In this document: one piece after another, positions 18,012 through 28,400 of the stretch | How the letters are laid out: every line of letters starts with the position of its first letter | Position numbering within the stretch: the stretch's first letter is position 1 | Source of the DNA: Enterococcus sp. 9E7_DIV0242 | Lineage (GTDB): Bacteria > Bacillota > Bacilli > Lactobacillales > Enterococcaceae | Length of the DNA stretch: 64,000 nt | NCBI RefSeq assembly: GCF_002140975.2 | Contig: NZ_CP147247.1 | Location: 4,081,001-4,145,000 of the forward strand | Direction of reading: 5' to 3' | The notes under the pieces: generated by a model | Told to the model about the DNA's origin: nothing | The model's database searches: none | Seen by the model: the letters and a program-made list of their open reading frames with translations, nothing else | Program-made: the position numbers and the translations under genes

Positions 18012-19883
18012 ATGGAAAATTGGAGTCAATTAAACGAGCTTCGAGAAGTCTATCGAGACAAAATCAATATTCGTCTTGATGAGGGGGGCGAGTCTCAGTA
18101 CGAAAAAGAAATCATGGTTTGTGCAGGGACAGGCTGTTTGTCTTCAAAGAGTATGGAGTTCATTCAGGCGTTAGAGGGAGAACTTGAGAAAAATGGTATT
18201 CGCGAGAAGGTAAACATTGTTTCTACTGGCTGCTTTGGGTTATGTGCACAGGGACCAATAGTGATCATTTATCCCGAAGGAACCTTTTATCGTCAAGTCG
18301 AGCCAAAACATGCGAAGAAAATTGTAGCTCAGCATATCATGAAAGGCGAAGTGGTTGAAAAGCTGTTATACCACGATCATGAAACAAAAGAAATTATCAA
18401 TAAACTACTAGATACACCGTTCTATCAAAAACAAGAACGAGTAGCTTTACGTAATTGTGGTCGTATCGATCCGGAAAAGATTGAAGAGTATATCGCTTTT
18501 GATGGGTATCAAGCGTTAGCGAAGGTCCTGAATGTCTATACGCCAGATGATGTGTTGACGACTTTGAAAACATCTGGTCTGCGTGGTCGTGGTGGTGCTG
18601 GCTTTCCAACTTTTATGAAGTGGAGCTTTGCGAAAGAAAGTCCTTCGGATCAGAAATATGTGATTTGTAATGCCGACGAAGGCGACCCGGGGGCATTTAT
18701 GGATCGCTCGGTTCTTGAAGGTGACCCGCATGCAATCATTGAAGCGATGACGATTGCCGGCTATACGATTGGGGCCGATCAGGGCTATGTTTATGTGCGT
18801 GCGGAATATCCGACGGCTGTTAAGCGGTTGCGTATTGCGATTGAACAGGCACGAGAAGCAGGGTTTTTAGGAAAGAATATTTTAGGAACATCCTTTAGCT
18901 TTGATTTGGACCTGCGATTAGGTTCAGGAGCGTTTGTTTGTGGAGAGGAAACAGCCTTGCTTGAGAGCATTGAAGGCAAGCGTGGGGAACCGCGGCCACG
19001 TCCGCCATTCCCAGCAGTTAAAGGACTTTTTGGCAAACCTACAATTGTCAATAATGTAGAAACCTATGCCAATATCCCGCAAATCATTGTTAAGGGATCA
19101 GAGTGGTTTGCCTCTATGGGGACAGAAAAATCTAAAGGAACAAAAGTATTTGCTTTAGGTGGTAAGATTCAAAATACAGGTCTGGTTGAAATTCCTATGG
19201 GTACTACGCTAAGAGAAATCGTCGAAGATATCGGCGGTGGGATTCCGGATGGTAAGAAGTTTAAAGCAGCTCAGACAGGCGGACCTTCTGGGGGATGCAT
19301 CCCTACTGAGCATTACGATGTGGCAATCGATTATGATAACTTGATTTCGATTGGTTCAATGATGGGTTCCGGCGGTTTGATCGTTATGGATGAACAAAAT
19401 TGTATGGTGGATATTGCAAAATTCTTCTTAGAGTTTACGGTGGAAGAGAGCTGTGGGAAATGTGTACCATGCCGTATCGGTACGAAGCGTCTACTGGAAA
19501 TTTTAGAAAAAATTACAATGGGAAAAGCAACCTTAGAAGATTTAGATAAAATGGAAGCGTTATGTAAGCATATCAGCGAAAATTCGTTGTGCGGCTTAGG
19601 GCAAACAGCACCGAATCCAGTGTTGTCTACGTACCATTATTTCAAAGAAGAGTATTTGGCGCATGTCTTGGAACACCGTTGTCCGGCTGGTGTATGTAAG
19701 AATCTGATTCAGTATACGATCGATCCGGAAAACTGTACTGGCTGTACGGCGTGTGCAAAAACTTGCCCTGTTTCTGCGATTCACGGCGAGGTCAAAAAAG
19801 TACATGAAATTGATCAAGCAGTTTGTATAAAATGTGGACTATGTATAGATACTTGTCGTTTCAAAGCGATCAATGTGGGTTAA
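18012..19883 (+). CDS. hydB: [FeFe]-hydrogenase subunit HydB (NuoF-like, FMN/NADH)
   Basis: NADH-binding flavoprotein subunit (623 aa). Domains in order: N-terminal thioredoxin-like [2Fe-2S] domain (CAGTGCLSSKS, then STGCFGLCAQGP); FMN/NADH core with GRGGAGFPTFMKWSFA and ICNADEGDPGAFMDR; NuoF [4Fe-4S] site ESCGKCVPCRIGTKR; and a C-terminal two-cluster ferredoxin domain (CTGCTACAKTCPVSA and CIKCGLCIDTCRFKA). This architecture is that of electron-bifurcating hydrogenases, which couple NADH and reduced ferredoxin oxidation to H2 formation. It ends 13 bases before the hydA start. Confidence 0.95.
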   Translation: MENWSQLNELREVYRDKINIRLDEGGESQYEKEIMVCAGTGCLSSKSMEFIQALEGELEKNGIREKVNIVSTGCFGLCAQGPIVIIYPEGTFYRQVEPKHAKKIVAQHIMKGEVVEKLLYHDHETKEIINKLLDTPFYQKQERVALRNCGRIDPEKIEEYIAFDGYQALAKVLNVYTPDDVLTTLKTSGLRGRGGAGFPTFMKWSFAKESPSDQKYVICNADEGDPGAFMDRSVLEGDPHAIIEAMTIAGYTIGADQGYVYVRAEYPTAVKRLRIAIEQAREAGFLGKNILGTSFSFDLDLRLGSGAFVCGEETALLESIEGKRGEPRPRPPFPAVKGLFGKPTIVNNVETYANIPQIIVKGSEWFASMGTEKSKGTKVFALGGKIQNTGLVEIPMGTTLREIVEDIGGGIPDGKKFKAAQTGGPSGGCIPTEHYDVAIDYDNLISIGSMMGSGGLIVMDEQNCMVDIAKFFLEFTVEESCGKCVPCRIGTKRLLEILEKITMGKATLEDLDKMEALCKHISENSLCGLGQTAPNPVLSTYHYFKEEYLAHVLEHRCPAGVCKNLIQYTIDPENCTGCTACAKTCPVSAIHGEVKKVHEIDQAVCIKCGLCIDTCRFKAINVG

Positions 19884-19896
19884 GGAGGTGGAACCT

Positions 19897-21648
19897 GTGA
19901 AAGAAATTACGATTACGATCAACGGTAAGACATGCAGTGCTCCTGAAGGGTCCACGATCTTAGAAGCGGCACGCTATAACAATATTGATATTCCAACACT
20001 GTGCTTCCTAAAAGAAATCAACGAAATTGGTGCTTGCCGGATGTGTGTGGTTGAGGTGGAAGGGGCAAAAAGCTTAGCTACCTCTTGTGTCTATCCTATT
20101 CGTGAAGGCATGAAGATTGTTACCAACTCAGAAAAGGTCTTCCAATCTAGAAAAATTAACTTGGAGCTGATTCTTTCGACACATGAACGAAAATGCCTGT
20201 CCTGTATCCGCAATGGGAATTGTGAGCTGCAGAAGCTGTGTAAAGACTTCAATGTCGATGATGAAGATTATTATAATGGGGAAAATTATGAATATGATTT
20301 CGATGATAGTGCTGTGCATATGTATCGAAATAATAACAAATGTATTTTATGCAAGCGCTGTGTCGCAGCTTGTTCCAAGGTGCAGGCAATCGGTGTGATC
20401 GGCTCGAATGAGCGTGGGTTTAAAACCCATATCGGCTGTGCCTTTGAAAAGAATTTGGGCGAGGTCTCTTGTATTTCCTGTGGGCAATGTATCGTCGTTT
20501 GTCCAACAGGTGCAATTGCAGAAAAGGATCAGACCAAAGAAGTGTGGGAAGCACTGGAAGATCCATCTAAATATGTAGTCGTTCAAACCGCACCATCGAT
20601 TCGTGTGACACTAGGCGAATCCTTCAATATGCCAATTGGTACCAATGTCGAGGGCAAGATGGTCGCTGCACTGCGACGTATAGGGTTTGATAAGGTCTTT
20701 GATACGAATGTGGCGGCAGATTTCACAATCATGGAGGAAGCGAATGAGTTCTTGGATCGGGTAGCAAATGATGGACCGTTCCCTTTATTTACTTCTTGCT
20801 CTCCGGGGTGGGTCAAGTACTGCGAATCCTACCATCCAGAATTGATTCCGAACCTGTCTAGCTGTAAATCGCCGCAACAAATGTTTGGGGCACTGGTAAA
20901 AACGTGGTACGCAGAAAAAATGGGTATCGACCCAAAGGATATTTTTGTTGTTGGAATCATGCCTTGTACAGCGAAGAAATTTGAAGTGACACGGGAGGAT
21001 GAAGCGGCAGCAGGGTATTCTGATGTGGATGTTGCACTGACTACTCGTGAGTTAGCACGAATGATCGACAAAGCAGGTATTCGCTTCCCAGAATTAGAAG
21101 ATGAAGCCTTTGACAATCCGTTAGGTGAGGCAACCGGTGCCGGCTATATATTTGGTGCAACTGGTGGTGTGATGGAAGCAGCATTGCGAACAGCTGTAGA
21201 AACTCTTTCAGGAGAAGAACTACAGGCGCTTGATTTTGATGATGTTCGTGGGATGGCTGGAATCAAAGAGGCGACATATGAAGTGAATGGCGTAGAGGTG
21301 AAAGTTGCGGTGGCTTCGGGAATCGGCAATGCAAAACGATTGATTAAGAAAATCCAAGCTGGGGAAGCTTTTTATCACTTTGTGGAAATCATGGGTTGTC
21401 CTGGTGGCTGTATCAACGGTGGCGGTCAACCTGTTCAACCCGCCTCTGTACGAAACTTTATTGATTTGAAAGCGAAACGGGCGGCAGCACTCTACGAAGA
21501 GGATGCTGCGAGGAAGCTGCGGAAATCGAATGACAGTCCAATTGTTCAGCATCTTTATAAGGAATTTTTAGAGCATCCGGGCAGTGAAAAAGCGCACCAC
21601 TTACTTCATACTTCATATAGAGATCGGTCGGTCGTTCAGCATTCGTAG
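19897..21648 (+). CDS. hydA: [FeFe]-hydrogenase catalytic subunit HydA
   Basis: Catalytic subunit (583 aa). Order: N-terminal [2Fe-2S] domain, His-Cys [4Fe-4S] site (HERKCLSCIRNGNCELQKLC), two-cluster ferredoxin domain (CILCKRCVAAC, CISCGQCIVVCP), H-cluster domain and a C-terminal small-subunit-like region. H-cluster motifs read FTSCSPGW, GIMPCTAKKFE and EIMGCPGGCINGGGQP. The first has Ser where TSCCPxW has its second Cys. GTG 19897 follows TAAGGAGGTG. Assembly needs HydE, HydF and HydG, absent from this window. With HydB and HydC it forms a group A3-like soluble hydrogenase. Confidence 0.96.
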   Translation: MKEITITINGKTCSAPEGSTILEAARYNNIDIPTLCFLKEINEIGACRMCVVEVEGAKSLATSCVYPIREGMKIVTNSEKVFQSRKINLELILSTHERKCLSCIRNGNCELQKLCKDFNVDDEDYYNGENYEYDFDDSAVHMYRNNNKCILCKRCVAACSKVQAIGVIGSNERGFKTHIGCAFEKNLGEVSCISCGQCIVVCPTGAIAEKDQTKEVWEALEDPSKYVVVQTAPSIRVTLGESFNMPIGTNVEGKMVAALRRIGFDKVFDTNVAADFTIMEEANEFLDRVANDGPFPLFTSCSPGWVKYCESYHPELIPNLSSCKSPQQMFGALVKTWYAEKMGIDPKDIFVVGIMPCTAKKFEVTREDEAAAGYSDVDVALTTRELARMIDKAGIRFPELEDEAFDNPLGEATGAGYIFGATGGVMEAALRTAVETLSGEELQALDFDDVRGMAGIKEATYEVNGVEVKVAVASGIGNAKRLIKKIQAGEAFYHFVEIMGCPGGCINGGGQPVQPASVRNFIDLKAKRAAALYEEDAARKLRKSNDSPIVQHLYKEFLEHPGSEKAHHLLHTSYRDRSVVQHS

Positions 21649-21663
21649 GTAGAAAAATGTACA

Positions 21664-21710
21664 GAAAAAAGACATGAGAGGCTCTTCGAAGAAGAGGCTT
21701 CTCTCATGTC
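21664..21710 (-). terminator. Terminator of the S-component gene, between convergent genes
   Basis: Stem GACATGAGAG (21671-21680) with CTCTCATGTC (21701-21710) and inner pairing CTCTTC/GAAGAG. On the minus strand a T-run follows the stem; on the plus strand none does. It probably also affects hydA transcripts. Confidence 0.75.
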
Positions 21711-21722
21711 GAGTAGATCAGA

Positions 21723-22259
21723 CTAGTTTTCCTGCGGCAATGCCCGAGTCAATAATGGAATGATTACGATTGCTAAAGCGCCGCCAATCAAAGCTGTAAA
21801 GAGCTGTGGAAATGAAAAGGCAGCAGAAACTACGGTAGCATTAGGTTCAGGAATTCCTAAAACGATTGGAACAACCAGTTTAACGACTAGGCCATAAAGA
21901 ACAAGAAATTTGGCTATAGCTGCAATGACAGTTGCTGTTGTAAATGCGACGAGCTGATTTTTCGATATTCGCTTAAGTAAGTGCCAGAGAATGACCAGTA
22001 CAGCGTTTCCGATAGCAACACAAAGGATAATTTGCCAGAACTTTGGTCCAATACCAACCATAAAGGCAAAAAATGGCGAAAGTAGGGCAATGGTTAATCC
22101 GCTAGGTAATCCAATGACGGTAACGCTTACAATTAAGATGAAATTGACGAGTGAGCCGGTTAGCAAGGTACTGCCAAAGCTGGAAGTAACAGCCTGTACA
22201 GTAATCAAAAGGGCAAGAAGCACAGCAGTTTGGGTAATCCATAAAGCTTTTCTGTTCAT
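21723..22259 (-). CDS. ECF-type transporter S component-like membrane protein
   Basis: Hydrophobic 178-aa protein with about five or six helices. The overall pattern resembles substrate-binding S components of ECF vitamin transporters: the N-terminal ITQTAVLLALLITVQAV, a glycine-rich LTGSLVNFILI and a conserved-looking FSFPQLFTALIGGALA. No ATPase or T component is adjacent, as is usual when several S components share one ECF module. It converges on hydCBA and diverges from the flavodoxin operon; a Rex-like box lies about 50 bp upstream. Substrate is unknown; a link to a cofactor of the redox enzymes is only a guess. Confidence 0.65.
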   Translation of the reverse strand: MNRKALWITQTAVLLALLITVQAVTSSFGSTLLTGSLVNFILIVSVTVIGLPSGLTIALLSPFFAFMVGIGPKFWQIILCVAIGNAVLVILWHLLKRISKNQLVAFTTATVIAAIAKFLVLYGLVVKLVVPIVLGIPEPNATVVSAAFSFPQLFTALIGGALAIVIIPLLTRALPQEN

Positions 22260-22310
22260 AATCAGCGACGTTAATCTAGGATATCTCTGAATTTTTCAGA
22301 TATATTCTAG

Positions 22311-22328
22311 TTGTGATTAAATTCACAA
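22311..22328. promoter_or_regulatory. Near-consensus Rex operator in the divergent region
   Basis: TTGTGATTAAATTCACAA matches TTGTGAA-N4-TTCACAA at 13 of 14 fixed positions. It lies between the leftward S-component gene and the rightward flavodoxin-nfnAB-PFOR operon. Scattered half-sites (TTGTGG, CCACAA) occur in 22370-22490. The 22260-22748 stretch has no gene. Confidence 0.7.
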
Positions 22329-22748
22329 TTACGTCTATTCACTTCCCTTCGTTTCAGTATGGAGCTAGTAATTGTGGATTTTGCTCATTCAGTAATTATT
22401 TTTAATGGGCTTGACCACAATAAAATCTTTACAAGGTCATTGTAACAGATTTGTTCTTGTGATTTAAGCAGAAATTGTGGTTGCTAGGCAGAAAAGCGAA
22501 GCCGGATCAGCGAATCGGCAAAAATGTATCAAAAAAGAGCTAGTAAATGAACGAAATTGAATGCGATTGTGTTCTTATTTATTTTGATTTTAATGAGGAA
22601 CGATAAAAAAGGTTTTAGTGAGAGACTGTAGTTTAAGTTAGTTGAACGCGTTGAAGCTTGGAAATAGACGTCTTCAAAAGCAAAGGAAAACTTTAGTACA
22701 CTCTCTCTGTAAAAATAAATTACTTAAAAAATGAAAGGAAGATTATCT

Positions 22749-23201
22749 ATGACAGTAGCAAAAATTGTGTATGCAAGTGCAACGGGGAACACAGAAGGAA
22801 TTTCAGAAATTTTAGAGGCAGCTTTTGAAGAGCTGGATATAGACGTGGAACGCATTGAAGCAGACGATGCTGACGAAGATACTTACGAAGATGCGGATAT
22901 CTGTGTTTTAGCAACTTATACAGATGGTGATGGAGAACGACCATTTGATTTGGAAGATTTTTATGAAGAATTGCCTGAACAGGATTTATCAGGAAAAGTC
23001 TACGGAGTTGTCGGTAGTGGCGATAGTGAACTTTATCCAGATTATTTCTGTCACGCTGCCATTGATTTTGATGAAGCGTTCGGAAAGACGGGTGCTGTTA
23101 AAGGCGCTGACTTAGTGAAAATCGAAAATGCCGCTGATGATGATGACGAAGAGCTATTGAAGGCGTTTGTTAAAGCCTTGGTAGCAGCAACAGAAGCGTA
23201 A
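22749..23201 (+). CDS. Flavodoxin
   Basis: Short-chain FMN flavodoxin (150 aa) that carries low-potential electrons, often in place of ferredoxin. The FMN phosphate loop is ASATGNTE; the aromatic flavin-stacking loops are TYTDGDGERPFD and GSGDSELYPDYFC. The protein is very acidic, as expected. ATG 22749 is chosen because AAGGAAG lies 7 bases before it. It heads the nfnA-nfnB-PFOR gene set, so it probably accepts electrons from PFOR and passes them to the hydrogenase or NfnAB. Confidence 0.93.
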   Translation: MTVAKIVYASATGNTEGISEILEAAFEELDIDVERIEADDADEDTYEDADICVLATYTDGDGERPFDLEDFYEELPEQDLSGKVYGVVGSGDSELYPDYFCHAAIDFDEAFGKTGAVKGADLVKIENAADDDDEELLKAFVKALVAATEA

Positions 23202-23219
23202 AAGGACGTGTGAGTAATT

Positions 23220-24056
23220 TTGTTTAAAATAATAGAACGCAAAGAATTAGCACCTACAGAATTTGACATTCTTGTTGATGCGCCTCGAATTGCACAAAAA
23301 GCACAGCCGGGACAATTTGTTATTCTGCGTATTGATGAAAAAGGCGAACGTATTCCGCTAACGATCGTAGATGCAGATGCTGAAAAAGGCTGGATCAGGC
23401 TGATTTTCCAAGTAATCGGGAAATCAACGGCTCAGCTGGCGACAGTTATGGCTGGTGATGAACTGACAGATTTAGTTGGTCCATTAGGAAAGCCAACTGA
23501 AATCGAGAATTTCGGTACAGTCCTTTTAGTCGGCGGTGGTGTGGGAATTGCAGCATTGTTCCCGATCGTCAAAGGCTTGAAGCAAGCTGGAAATCGTGTA
23601 ATCACGGTTTTAGGAGCAAAAACTTCAGAATTACTCATATTACGTGATGAATGTGCCGTGTATTCCGACGAATTGATTCTAATGACTGATGATGGATCGG
23701 TTGGCAAAAAAGGACTGGTAACTCAGGCAATGGAGGAAGTCTTTCAGCGAGAGAAAATCAACTGTGCTTGGGCGATTGGTCCGAGTATCATGATGAAATT
23801 TGCGACCATGACTGCTCAGAAACATGAGGTGCCTATCTATGTTTCGTTGAATCCAATCATGATTGATGGGACAGGGATGTGCGGAGGCTGCCGCGTGACA
23901 ATTGCGGATTCGATCAAATTTGCTTGTGTCGATGGTCCTGAGTTTTTAGGTGAAGAAGTCGATTGGGATGAGTTCATTAATCGGATGCAGCAATATCGAC
24001 CGGAAGAACACCAGTCAAATGAATTATATGAAGAGCAGGTGAAACAGCATGGCTAA
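23220..24056 (+). CDS. nfnA: NfnA-type ferredoxin:NADP reductase subunit alpha
   Basis: FAD/[2Fe-2S] subunit (278 aa) of the DHOD electron-transfer family, paired with NfnB. It shows the FAD-binding QPGQFVILRI and ERIPLTIVDAD region, the nucleotide-binding LLVGGGVGIAALFPI and a C-terminal [2Fe-2S] cysteine cluster (GTGMCGGCRVTI, then FACVDGPEF). The start is a TTG with a distant AAAGGA site, so initiation may be weak or coupled to flavodoxin. It overlaps nfnB by 8 bases. NfnAB couples NADH and reduced ferredoxin to NADP+ reduction in anaerobes; sulfide dehydrogenase SudBA is the alternative name. Confidence 0.88.
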   Translation: MFKIIERKELAPTEFDILVDAPRIAQKAQPGQFVILRIDEKGERIPLTIVDADAEKGWIRLIFQVIGKSTAQLATVMAGDELTDLVGPLGKPTEIENFGTVLLVGGGVGIAALFPIVKGLKQAGNRVITVLGAKTSELLILRDECAVYSDELILMTDDGSVGKKGLVTQAMEEVFQREKINCAWAIGPSIMMKFATMTAQKHEVPIYVSLNPIMIDGTGMCGGCRVTIADSIKFACVDGPEFLGEEVDWDEFINRMQQYRPEEHQSNELYEEQVKQHG

Positions 24057-25464
24057 AGTAAAAAGAAGTTATACCCAAACACCAATGAAGGAGCAGGAAG
24101 CTTCTGTTCGCTGCCATAATTTTGAAGAGGTTGCTTTTGGTTATACGTTAGAAGAAGGACAGTTAGAGGCAAGCAGATGCTTGCAATGTAAGAACGCTCC
24201 TTGTATTGAGAATTGTCCGGTCATGATCGACATTCCGGGCTTCATCAAAGCGATTGAAGATGGTGATTTACCGAAGGCTCATGAGGTGTTAAGCAAGTAT
24301 ACAAATCTGCCTGCAATTTGTGGCCGAGTTTGTCCTCAGGAAAAGCAATGTGAACTGGTTTGTCGCTTGGGTCGCTCGAAAAAATTTGAACCAGTAGCGA
24401 TAGGCAAGTTAGAACGTTTGGTCGCTGACTGGGCATTGGAACAGCCGATTGAGTATAAAGAAGGAATTGGTGAAAAAGGACGTGTGGCTGTGATTGGCTC
24501 CGGGCCATCGGGGCTGACAACTGCTGGTGATCTGGCGAAGCTAGGGTATGAGGTCATCATCTACGAAGCCCTCCACTCTCCTGGTGGTGTATTGACCTAT
24601 GGCATTCCTGAGTTTCGTTTGCCAAAACGAATCGTGAGTAAGGAAATTGAACGAATCGTAGCACAAGGAGTAAAAATAGAAACAAATGTCGTGATTGGTA
24701 AAACCATAACGATGGCAGAGATAATCGAAGAGTTTGATGCTTGTTATTTATCTGTTGGTGCCGGCGCGCCGAACTTCATGGGGATTTCAGGAACTTCCTT
24801 GAATGGTGTGTACTCATCCAGTGAATATTTAACGCGGATCAATTTGATGCATGGATATGAATTTCCCCAATATGATACGCCTGTTCAGAAATCTAAAAAC
24901 GTTGTAGTTATCGGCGGTGGGAACGTAGCGATGGATGCGGCGCGTTCAGCCAAACGATTAGGTGCAGAGAATGTTTATGTTATTTATCGTCGTTCCTTAG
25001 AAGAGCTGCCGGCCCGCATAGAAGAATACCATCATTCAGTAGAAGAAGGAATCAATTATCATTGGCTGACCAACCCTATTGAGTATGTAAATGACGGCAA
25101 AGGGACATTAAAGGCAGTCAAATGTGTCAAAATGGAGTTGGGTGAGCCCGATGAATCTGGTCGGCGAAGACCAGTAGTGATTCCGGGCAGTGAGTTTGTG
25201 ATCGAGGCAGACACAGCCATCGAAGCTATCGGCCAAGGTGCAAACAAGGTTCTATTGGATACATTCCCAGAGCTTGCAACGAACAAATGGGGGTATGTAG
25301 ATGCTGATCCGGAAACAACAGCAACATCGATCCCAGGTGTTTTTGCCGGAGGGGATATTGTTACAGGTGCAGCCACTGTGATCCTAGCGATGGGAGCAGG
25401 AAAAATTGCGGCGAAAGAAATCGATCAATACATTCAAAAGGTGAAGCAAGAGATGCCGGTTTAA
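24049..25464 (+). CDS. nfnB: NfnB-type subunit (GltD-like NADPH oxidoreductase)
   Basis: Large subunit (471 aa), homologous to the glutamate synthase small subunit. N-terminal iron-sulfur cysteines (CLQCKNAPCIENCPV, CGRVCPQEKQCELVC), an FAD motif (VIGSGPSGLTTAGDLAKLG) and an NADPH motif (VVVIGGGNVAMDAARSAKRL) are visible. No glutamate synthase large subunit is near, and pairing with an overlapping NfnA gene argues for transhydrogenase rather than glutamate synthesis. PFOR follows 23 bp later. Expected role: making NADPH from NADH and reduced ferredoxin or flavodoxin, or the reverse. Confidence 0.9.
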   Translation: MAKVKRSYTQTPMKEQEASVRCHNFEEVAFGYTLEEGQLEASRCLQCKNAPCIENCPVMIDIPGFIKAIEDGDLPKAHEVLSKYTNLPAICGRVCPQEKQCELVCRLGRSKKFEPVAIGKLERLVADWALEQPIEYKEGIGEKGRVAVIGSGPSGLTTAGDLAKLGYEVIIYEALHSPGGVLTYGIPEFRLPKRIVSKEIERIVAQGVKIETNVVIGKTITMAEIIEEFDACYLSVGAGAPNFMGISGTSLNGVYSSSEYLTRINLMHGYEFPQYDTPVQKSKNVVVIGGGNVAMDAARSAKRLGAENVYVIYRRSLEELPARIEEYHHSVEEGINYHWLTNPIEYVNDGKGTLKAVKCVKMELGEPDESGRRRPVVIPGSEFVIEADTAIEAIGQGANKVLLDTFPELATNKWGYVDADPETTATSIPGVFAGGDIVTGAATVILAMGAGKIAAKEIDQYIQKVKQEMPV

Positions 25465-25487
25465 GTATTAAGTGAGGTGGTAAAGCA

Positions 25488-28400
25488 ATGAAGAAAATGA
25501 AGACAATGGACGGCAACACAGCTGCTGCTTATATTTCCTATGCATTTACTGAAGTAGCTGGAATCTATCCCATTACTCCGAGCTCGACCATGGCAGAGGT
25601 TGTGGACGAGTGGGCGGAAAATGGCTTAAAAAATATTTTTGGCGAAACGGTCAACTTGATTGAAATGCAATCGGAAGCCGGAGCCGCTGGAACAGTTCAT
25701 GGGTCGCTGAAGACAGGTGTTTTGACATCGACCTATACAGCATCACAGGGCTTGCTTTTAATGATCCCGAATATGTTTAAGATCGCCGGTGAGCTATTAC
25801 CGACAGTCTTCCACGTTGCAGCGAGAGCAGTTTCTACGAATGCGCTAAGTATTTTTGGCGACCATAGTGACGTGATGGCAGCGAGACAAACAGGTTTCTG
25901 TATGTTAGCGGAGTCAAGTGTTCAGGAAGTTATGGATTTATCGGCGGTTGCTCATTTAGCGAGTATTGAGGGAAGCTTGCCGTTCATGAACTTCTTTGAC
26001 GGTTTCCGGACTAGTCATGAGCTGCAGAAAATTGAAGCGTTGGACTACGAAGATTTGAAAGCAATGATGAACTGGGAAGCGCTTGAAAACTTCCGTAAAA
26101 GAGGAATGAATCCGAATCATCCAACTGTTTCTGGAACAGCACAAAATCCGGATATTCATTTCCAACAAAGAGAGACAGTCAATGCGTATTATGATGAAAT
26201 GCCTACAATTGTCCAAAAATATATGCAAAAAATCAATGAACTGCGCGGTACGAATTATGATTTAATGAACTACTATGGTGATCCGGAAGCGACTGAGGTC
26301 ATCATTTCAATGGGTTCAGCTTCACCGACCATCCAGCAAACGGTGGATTATCTGAACAGTCAAGGACGGAAGGTCGGGCATATCGATGTTCATTTATATC
26401 GTCCGTTTCCTGCGGATAATCTATTAGAAAAGCTTCCGAATACAGTGGAACGAGTGGCTGTTTTGGATCGTACGAAAGAACCTGGTTCAGATGGTGAGCC
26501 ATTGCTGTTAGATGTTCAAAGTGTTTTGTATCGTCATGAAAATCGTCCAATCGTTATTGGCGGTCGCTACGGAATTGCTTCAAAGGATGTGACACCAGAT
26601 CAAATCGTAGCAGTCTATGACCATATGGTATTACCAGTGAACGAGCTGAAACAGCGCTTTACGATTGGGATTATTGATGATGTTACACATCTATCATTAC
26701 CGATGACAGAAGTATTGGATTTGACAAAAGATGCGACCTTCCAAGCGAAATTCTGGGGCTTTGGGTCAGATGGAACTGTAGGTGCGAACAAACAGGCAAT
26801 CAAGATTATTGGAAATCATACAGATAAATATGCTCAAGCTTATTTTGCCTATGATTCCAAGAAATCTGGTGGGTTGACCGTTTCTCATCTGCGCTTCGGA
26901 GATGATCCGATTCGTTCCACGTATAATGTGGAATGTCCGGATTTTGTCGGCTGTCATAATGCGGCGTATCTGCATAAATACGATTTAGTCAAAGGCTTGA
27001 AGGATGGCGGAACGTTCTTGTTAAATACGGTTTGGGATGAAGAACGTGTGAAGACACATCTGCCAAAACCTTTGAAACGCTATCTTGCAGAGCATAACAT
27101 TGAATTTTATATCATCAATGCGATGGAAATTGCTCAACGGCTGGGGTTAGGTCGTCGAATCAACACAGTCATGTCGGCAGCATTCTTTGAAGTGACAGAT
27201 ATCATGGATCGTGAGACCTTCTTACCGCTTCTGAAAGATGAGGTAAAAGCAACCTACGGTAAAAAATCAATGGCGATTGTTGAGAAGAATTGGGAAGCGA
27301 TCGATGAAACGTTTGCGGCACTGACAAAAGTTGAGATTCCAGCTGAATGGAAGGCCTTGGAAGTGGCGACTGCGACTGTTGACACATTAGATAAGCCAGC
27401 CTATGTTCGGAATATTCTCGAACCAATTAATCGTCAAGAAGGCAATCAGCTGTCAGTCAATGACTTGATCGAAAATGGCATGCTTGGCGGTGAAATGGCG
27501 ATGGGTACAGCGGCATTTGAAAAACGCGGAATTGCTTTAGAAGTACCAGAGTGGATTTCAGAGAACTGTACGATGTGTAACGAATGTGCCTTCATCTGTC
27601 CGCATGCTGCGATTCGTCCATTCTTGCTGGATGATGCTGAGATGGCCGAAGTACCGGAAGGCTTTATCACACGTACGATGAAAGGCCCTGACAATTTAGA
27701 ATACCGGATTCAGGTATCTCTGGAGGATTGTACCGGCTGTGGTCTTTGTGTAGAGATGTGTCCGGCCAAAGAAAAAGCGCTTGTATTGAAACCGTACGAA
27801 GAGCAAAAAGAAGAAGCAATCAATTGGGCCTTTGCTATGACCTTACGTCAGAAGGCGAATCCAATAAAGAAATTCTCAGTGAAGGGTTCGCAGTTTGAAC
27901 AACCGCTGATTGAGTTTTCAGGTGCTTGTGCAGGCTGTGGTGAAACTCCTTATGTGAAACTGCTGACTCAGCTGTATGGCGACCGTATGATGATTGCTAA
28001 CACAACGGGTTGCTCATCTATCTGGGGAGCGTCTTCCCCTGCGACGCCGTATACAGTCAATGCGGAAGGCAAAGGACCAGCTTGGAGTAACTCGCTATTT
28101 GAGGACAATGCCGAGTACGGGTTAGGTATGTATATCGCCAATGAAACGAAACGTAAACGTGCGGCAACACTGATTCAGAATGCTGTAGACAATGGATACG
28201 GTTCTGAAACAACACTGGCCCAAATGCAGGATTGGTTAGATCATGTAACCGAAGGCGACGGAACGCAGCAACGTGCGGCCAAGCTGGCACAAGCGCTTCG
28301 GGAAGATTCGGACGATCGGGTCAAAGATATTCTGAAGCATGAAGAAATGTTTGCTAAGCCAAGTCAGTGGATTCTTGGTGGAGATGGCTGGGCCTATGAT

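Noticed and set aside
24049..25464. Glutamate synthase small subunit
   Set aside because: No large subunit is present and the gene overlaps an NfnA-type gene, so NfnB is the better call.
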